Positions 42,122 through 45,940 of a stretch of 45,940 nucleotides of DNA are shown piece after piece. The DNA is from a bacterium (GTDB taxonomy: Bacteria; Pseudomonadota; Alphaproteobacteria; Rhizobiales; Aestuariivirgaceae), in contig JALHQC010000032.1 in assembly GCA_022842165.1 (NCBI GenBank), positions 1-45,940 of the forward strand. Reading direction: 5' to 3'. Position numbers and translations under genes: made by a program. A model generated the notes under the pieces. The model had not been told where the DNA came from. It saw nothing but the letters and a program-made list of their open reading frames with translations, and made no database searches. Each line of letters opens with the position of its first letter. Position 1 is the stretch's first letter.

Positions 42122-43153
42122 ATGACCCACTCGCAGATTTCACGTCGCAATTTCCTTGCCGGCGGCGTTGCCATTGCCGGGGCACTTGGCGGCGGTATCG
42201 AACTTGTGCTGCCAGATTTGGCCTATGCACAGAATGCCAAGATCGTCATCAAGCTCGACTGGCTGATTTCCAATGGCCAGATCGGTGATGTGATGGCCGC
42301 GCAACAGGGCTTCTTCAAGGACGCAGGGCTCGATGTCGAATTCAATCCGGGCGGTCCCAATTCCTCGACAATTCCTCCGGTGATTTCGGGCGAGGCGACG
42401 CTCGGCCAGTTCTCTGAAACAACGCAACTTGTGGCGGCGCGTGCCTCCGGCGTGCCGGTCAAGATCCTCGCCTGTGGCTTCCGAACTGGTCCCTATGCGC
42501 TGGCTTCGCTGCCCAAGGCGCCTGTCAGATCAGCAGCCGACATGATCGGCAAGAAGATCGGTATCCAGCCCACTGCGCGCGTGGTGATCGATGCCATCAT
42601 CGCCAAGAACAATCTCGATCCCTCGCAGATCACCGTCGTCAATGTCGGCTTCGACAAGGCGCCGTTGGAACGCGGAGAGGTCGATGCCATCGGCGGCTGG
42701 ATCACCAACACGCAGTCACTCTCCATCCTGGGCCCTGACCGTATCGATCTACTCGTGAGCGATATGGGTTTGCCCTCATATGCCAACGTCTATTTCGCGA
42801 CAGACGAGGCAATCGAAAAGAATGCCGAGGTGCTGGCGAAGTTCATCGGCGCAGTCTCCAAGGGCTGGGAATGGACAAAAGCCAACCCGCAGGAGGCCGT
42901 GAAGAAGACGGTCGGGGCCTATCCGGACATGAGCCTCGAATGGGAGCTGAAGACCATCGACCTCATTCTCAAGCTGAGCTTCGATGCGAATACGGCGAAG
43001 GACGGCTGGGGCACGTTCGATCCGGCCAAGATCGAGGAGCAGATCGCGATGTTCGACGCGCTGAAACAATATGAGCAAGGGCGCCCGAAGATCGAGGACG
43101 TCTATACGATAAAGATTTTGGACATGACCAAGGACGTTCGCCCGAAGATCTGA
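42122..43153 (+). CDS. ABC transporter substrate-binding protein, NMT1/SsuA-like
   Basis: A 343-residue periplasmic protein with a twin-arginine signal (SRRNFLAGG, hydrophobic stretch, cleavage near AYA). The mature protein begins NAKIVIKLDWLISNGQIGDV, then AQQGFFKDAGLDVEFNPGG, the hallmark of the NMT1/SsuA/TauA group that binds sulfonates, nitrate, pyrimidine precursors or aromatic acids. Further blocks: PVKILACGFRTGPYALASLP, KIGIQPTARVVIDAII and KAPLERGEVDAIGGWITNTQ. The ligand is unknown. CGGAGGAG lies just before the ATG. It is followed 7 bases after its stop by the ATPase gene. Confidence 0.9.
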   Translation: MTHSQISRRNFLAGGVAIAGALGGGIELVLPDLAYAQNAKIVIKLDWLISNGQIGDVMAAQQGFFKDAGLDVEFNPGGPNSSTIPPVISGEATLGQFSETTQLVAARASGVPVKILACGFRTGPYALASLPKAPVRSAADMIGKKIGIQPTARVVIDAIIAKNNLDPSQITVVNVGFDKAPLERGEVDAIGGWITNTQSLSILGPDRIDLLVSDMGLPSYANVYFATDEAIEKNAEVLAKFIGAVSKGWEWTKANPQEAVKKTVGAYPDMSLEWELKTIDLILKLSFDANTAKDGWGTFDPAKIEEQIAMFDALKQYEQGRPKIEDVYTIKILDMTKDVRPKI

Positions 43154-43160
43154 CAGAACC

Positions 43161-43949
43161 ATGCGTGAGGATCATCGCAACATCGCCATCGAGGCGAAAG
43201 CGCTCAATGTCGGCTATCGCACGCCGTCCGGCACGCCGGCGGTGGTCCTCAAGAATTTCGATCTCACTGTGCCCGAGGGCGAGTTCCTCACTATCATCGG
43301 ACCGTCAGGCTGCGGGAAGTCCACATTCCTGCGCGCCGTCGCCGATCTGTTGGAACCGGTTTCGGGAAGCCTGTCGGTTTTCGGAGGCGATGCTTCGGAG
43401 GCAAGGCGGCGCCGCGACGTCGCCTTTGTCTTTCAGGATTCGACACTGCTGCCCTGGCGCACGGTGACTGAGAACGTTTCTTTGCCGCATGACGTTGGTG
43501 GCGGCTTGAGCAGGCGCGATGATGGGCCATCGGCCGAGGGCCTGCTCGACCTCATGGGCCTAAAGGGTATGGAGCACCGCTATCCTTCGCAGCTTTCAGG
43601 CGGCCAACGCCAGCGCGTCGCCATTGCGCGCGCTTTGATTACCGAGCCCCGAATACTCCTGATGGACGAACCCTTTGGAGCCCTCGACGAGATCACGCGC
43701 GACCGCTTGAACGATGAGTTGCTCAAGCTGTGGCGACGGACCGGCTCCACCATTCTCTTTGTTACGCACTCGATCATGGAGGCGACCTATCTCGGGCAGC
43801 GCGTGATGGTGCTTGCGGCAAACCCGGGGCGCATCCATGAGGTTCATGATCTCCGCCCGTTGAAGAGTGCGGACGGAACCTGCTCGCGTGAGGACCCGCT
43901 GGTTGTTGCTGCAATGGCGGAACTCCGCCGCGAACTGGCGCTGTGTTGA
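43161..43949 (+). CDS. ABC transporter ATP-binding protein, SsuB/TauB-like
   Basis: A 262-residue ATPase. Walker A is GPSGCGKST, the Q-loop is in VAFVFQDSTLLPWRTVTENV, the signature is LSGGQRQRVAIARAL, Walker B is ILLMDEPFGALDEI, and the switch His is in FVTHSIMEATYLG. The length and the C-terminal part (VMVLAANPGRIHEVHDL) are standard for the nitrate/sulfonate/taurine ATPase group. It partners the NMT1-like binding protein and the following permease. Confidence 0.93.
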   Translation: MREDHRNIAIEAKALNVGYRTPSGTPAVVLKNFDLTVPEGEFLTIIGPSGCGKSTFLRAVADLLEPVSGSLSVFGGDASEARRRRDVAFVFQDSTLLPWRTVTENVSLPHDVGGGLSRRDDGPSAEGLLDLMGLKGMEHRYPSQLSGGQRQRVAIARALITEPRILLMDEPFGALDEITRDRLNDELLKLWRRTGSTILFVTHSIMEATYLGQRVMVLAANPGRIHEVHDLRPLKSADGTCSREDPLVVAAMAELRRELALC

Positions 43950-43956
43950 GGTTGGT

Positions 43957-44715
43957 ATGAGAGAGCAGGTTCACAAACCGTGGAACTTGATCCTACCAGT
44001 GGCCGGCGCACTTTCGATCATCATCGCTTGGCAATTTCTGCTGCCCTGGGCCGGGGTTCCATCCTTCATCGTGCCAACGCCTGTCGAGATCGGACGCATC
44101 TTCGCTAAAGAGAGCGCGCTGCTGTGGACCAATTTCTGGCCCACCGTCTATGAGGCGGTGATGGGCTTCCTGCTTGGCAATGCCGTTGCCGTTCTGCTCG
44201 CCAACATCTTTGTCTACAATCGCTATATCCAGGCGGCCTATTTCCCGGTCATCCTCTTCCTCAATACCATTCCGATCCTTGCGCTGGCGCCTGTCATCAT
44301 CCTGATCTTCGGCCTTGGCGTGATGCCGAAAATCATCATCGCGGCCGTCATCTGCTTCTTCCCGACTCTGGTCAACATGATCCGCGGACTTGAGTCGGTC
44401 TCCAGCAATGAGATTGAGCTGTTCCGTGTCCTTTCTGCCTCGAAACTCGAAACGCTGTGGAAGCTGCGCTTGCCGCGCGCTCTGCCGTTCTTGTTTTCCT
44501 CGCTCAGGATATCATCGGCCACTGCTGTCATCGGCGCAGTCGTGGGCGAGTGGATCGGATCCGACAAGGGACTGGGTGCCATGATCATTCAGGCGACGTT
44601 CAACTACCAGTCCGGAAGGCTCTATGCCGCGATTACACTGTGCTCTTGCCTCGCCATCCTCTTGTTCCTGTTGGTCGTTGCAGTGGAAAGGCTTGTGCTG
44701 CGGTATGAGCGCTAG
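43957..44715 (+). CDS. ABC transporter permease, SsuC/TauC-like
   Basis: A 252-residue permease with six helices. The sequence begins MREQVHKPWNLILPVAGALS; FIVPTPVEIGRIF is the usual segment after helix 1, and the coupling helix is ELFRVLSASKLETLWKLRLPRALPFLFSSLRI, with GEWIGSDKGLGAMI behind it. All are typical of the SsuC/TauC group. I start at 43957, seven bases after the ATPase stop with TTGAGG upstream; the longer open frame would overlap the ATPase gene. It is the last gene of the GntR-VOC-ABC operon. Confidence 0.93.
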   Translation: MREQVHKPWNLILPVAGALSIIIAWQFLLPWAGVPSFIVPTPVEIGRIFAKESALLWTNFWPTVYEAVMGFLLGNAVAVLLANIFVYNRYIQAAYFPVILFLNTIPILALAPVIILIFGLGVMPKIIIAAVICFFPTLVNMIRGLESVSSNEIELFRVLSASKLETLWKLRLPRALPFLFSSLRISSATAVIGAVVGEWIGSDKGLGAMIIQATFNYQSGRLYAAITLCSCLAILLFLLVVAVERLVLRYER

Positions 44716-45054
44716 TTGATAGCTCCTCCCACAATGCTCGGTCATACTGCACCTCGAAAAGTCGCCAAAAGGCAAGGCTGCACTTCCATGGATCGGTCGG
44801 ATGCCTGTTGGGCAAGCGACGTCCTAGAAGGAACCAGATGCGCCGATGAGGATGGAGCTTGTGCTCGGACGAGTAGAAGCTATCGGCCTTCGGCCACGAC
44901 GGCATCGGTTTTTTGCCGGAGCAAGATGTTGAAGATGGATCTAGACAAGTTGAAAGGCGGTGCGGGAGGGAGTGAAAACTTCCCAATGAATTCAAAGATC
45001 CAAATTCTTTAGGTGCGGGTGCCTAGATATCTGAAATTGCTCAGATATGCCTCG
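44716..45054. other. Gene-free right end of the island
   Basis: About 340 bases between the permease stop and attR with no supported gene. I saw no further integrase, excisionase or terminator here. Confidence 0.5.
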
Positions 45055-45070
45055 CTCTCATCGCCCACCA
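45055..45070 (+). repeat. Right attachment site (attR), 16-bp direct repeat
   Basis: CTCTCATCGCCCACCA, identical to the last 16 bases of tRNA-Val at 12024-12039. The rest of the tRNA is not present here, as expected for the distal end of an island integrated in a tRNA 3' end. Confidence 0.88.
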
Positions 45071-45159
45071 CCTTTATCCGAGCGATTTCAGTAACATGTT
45101 GATTTAGCAGACCTGTTTAGCCTCCAACTGCTACAATGGAGTGCTACGACGTGGGTCTA

Positions 45160-45420
45160 CAAGTGGCACGGCCTTCCACTCGCAGAGGGTTTCGGTTCCA
45201 CCAACTCCGGCCAGGAAGGCCAAAGGACCTTTGGGGGGCCAAAGATTGGCACGCGCTGCCATGCTGACCAGTCGGTGTCGATGCCAATCTCCATGAGGCC
45301 AGGGGCTGCTGCGAAGATGTTCTCGTCAGGTCGGAGATGTTGCGCCCATTCGCGGCAAAGTCTCTCTAGCTTGGGCTGCCCGCTGATACGCTCGATCAGT
45401 CTGATGATCCCACGATTGAT
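45160..45420 (-). pseudogene. Lysophospholipid-acyltransferase-like N-terminal fragment
   Basis: The minus strand reads RLIERISGQPKLERL, CREWAQHLRPDENIF, AAAPGLMEIGIDTDWSAWQR and VPIFGP, after which the frame loses resemblance and soon stops. The pattern is that of the N-terminal part of PlsC-type acyltransferases, in which a segment like R-VP-x-x-GP is followed by the catalytic NHPFG box. That box is missing here, and a stop codon (45421-45423) closes the frame upstream. It therefore looks like a decayed fragment right beside attR. The assignment is by eye and moderate at best. Confidence 0.4.
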
Positions 45421-45423
45421 CTA

Positions 45424-45788
45424 ATGCCGTTCGGGGCGGGCGTAAGAAAACGGATGTCCTCTGCCGTGGATACTTCATCTTGCTCGAGCAAGCGCTCCGC
45501 GACTTCAACCATCATGTGCCCTGCCGTTCCGAATAGAGATGTCAGCAGTGACTGACGTGGATGACAGTGCGATGAAGTACTGCTGACAGCGGACGCTCTC
45601 ATGGAAGCATCATAGAAGACTGCCGGGAGTCGTGGGCATGAAAGGTCTCTCTCCGGGGGTCGTGAGTCCATATCCGAAAATGCAAAACCGCAGTCAAGGA
45701 CGCTGCCAAAAAGCACGCTGCGCTTTGCCTGCGCACTGCTTCAAGCAACCGTCATATTGGGGTGCTTGAGCAGGGCAGGAGTGCCATC
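45424..45788. other. Gene-free region before the phosphonate-cluster gene
   Basis: No supported gene. Short open frames on the minus strand have no recognisable motif. The promoter of the gene starting at 45789 should lie here; a single CGTCATA half-site about 40 bases before the ATG is not enough to call a Pho box. Confidence 0.4.
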
Positions 45789-45940
45789 ATGCCTCAACTC
45801 TCATCCGAGCCGTTTCTTCACGCCAACGCAAGCGTGCGCCAGTCGACGCTTGGAGCCTACGTCGAGATCGGCGAGGGCGCGCATATCCTCGAAACGGTGA
45901 TGGGCGACTACAGTTACACGGCGCGTTATGCCGACATCGC
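45789..45940 (+). CDS. Phosphonate-metabolism hexapeptide-repeat transferase (partial, cut by window edge)
   Basis: Only the first 50 or so residues are present: MPQLSSEPFLHANASVRQST, LGAYVEIGEGAHILETVMGD and YSYTARYADIA. The left-handed beta-helix hexapeptide pattern and the GDYSYTARYADIA phrase match the transferase-hexapeptide proteins found within C-P lyase (phn) gene clusters. Their acyl acceptor is not established. The gene lies outside the island, to the right of attR, so a host phn cluster probably continues beyond the window. The start ATG has GGCAGGAGTG upstream. Confidence 0.8.
   Translation, partial: MPQLSSEPFLHANASVRQSTLGAYVEIGEGAHILETVMGDYSYTARYADI

Noticed and set aside
40387-45070. 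CRISPR array accompanying the Cas6-like fragment
   Set aside because: No regularly spaced direct repeats of 24-40 bases were seen on either strand here or elsewhere in the window.
45396-45716. 106-codon open frame on the minus strand outside attR
   Set aside because: No motif; it runs in a different frame over the acyltransferase-like fragment, which reads better.
45730-45788. Pho box before the phosphonate-cluster gene
   Set aside because: Only one CGTCATA-like half-site is present; the second half at 11-base spacing is missing.

Overview
The window looks like the chromosome of a GC-rich alphaproteobacterium, most likely of the order Hyphomicrobiales (Rhizobiales). The grounds are the tig / clpP-clpX / lon proteostasis block, an arsenite oxidase cluster of the Rhizobium/Agrobacterium type (aioXSRBA, with a Rieske subunit lacking the disulfide cysteines), and at the right edge a phosphonate-cluster hexapeptide transferase. 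I cannot name the genus.

Layout. 1-10.8 kb is conserved core: trigger factor (5' end cut off), a beta-hydroxyacid dehydrogenase, an AhpD-like protein divergent from a LysR regulator that has a clear palindromic operator, then clpP, clpX and lon. Between clpX and lon sit an unrecognised gene and a DUF6766-like membrane protein; a second copy of the last codons of clpX plus a terminator lies beyond the unrecognised gene, so something was inserted at the 3' end of clpX. 10.8-12.0 kb holds a degenerate GT51-like membrane protein and tRNA-Val(UAC).

12.02-45.07 kb is a genomic island of about 33 kb. The last 16 bases of the tRNA gene (12024-12039) recur perfectly at 45055-45070, and a tyrosine recombinase gene abuts the tRNA. 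The island is a mosaic. (i) An arsenic module (13.6-27.4 kb): aioX-aioS-aioR sensing, aioB-aioA arsenite oxidase, moaA for molybdopterin, then arsR, a Cys-tailed flavoprotein, an MFS exporter, a decayed GAPDH remnant, an OsmC-like protein, acr3, arsC and a second arsR. Together these sense As(III), oxidise it in the periplasm, reduce As(V) that enters the cytoplasm and export the product. (ii) A scar with a truncated IS5-type transposase (about 27.4-28.9 kb). (iii) A 2-aminoethylphosphonate-type import operon with a class III PLP enzyme and an inositol-monophosphatase-like enzyme (28.9-34.8 kb). (iv) A second ABC importer with two separate permeases (35.3-39.3 kb), next to a broken phytase-like esterase gene and a Cas6-like C-terminal fragment. 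(v) A GntR-VOC-NMT1-type ABC transporter operon (40.9-44.7 kb). No conjugation or replication genes are visible.

45.07-45.94 kb is flanking chromosome: a decayed acyltransferase-like fragment and the start of a phosphonate-metabolism hexapeptide-repeat gene. All family assignments come from reading translated sequence by eye; no database search was run.
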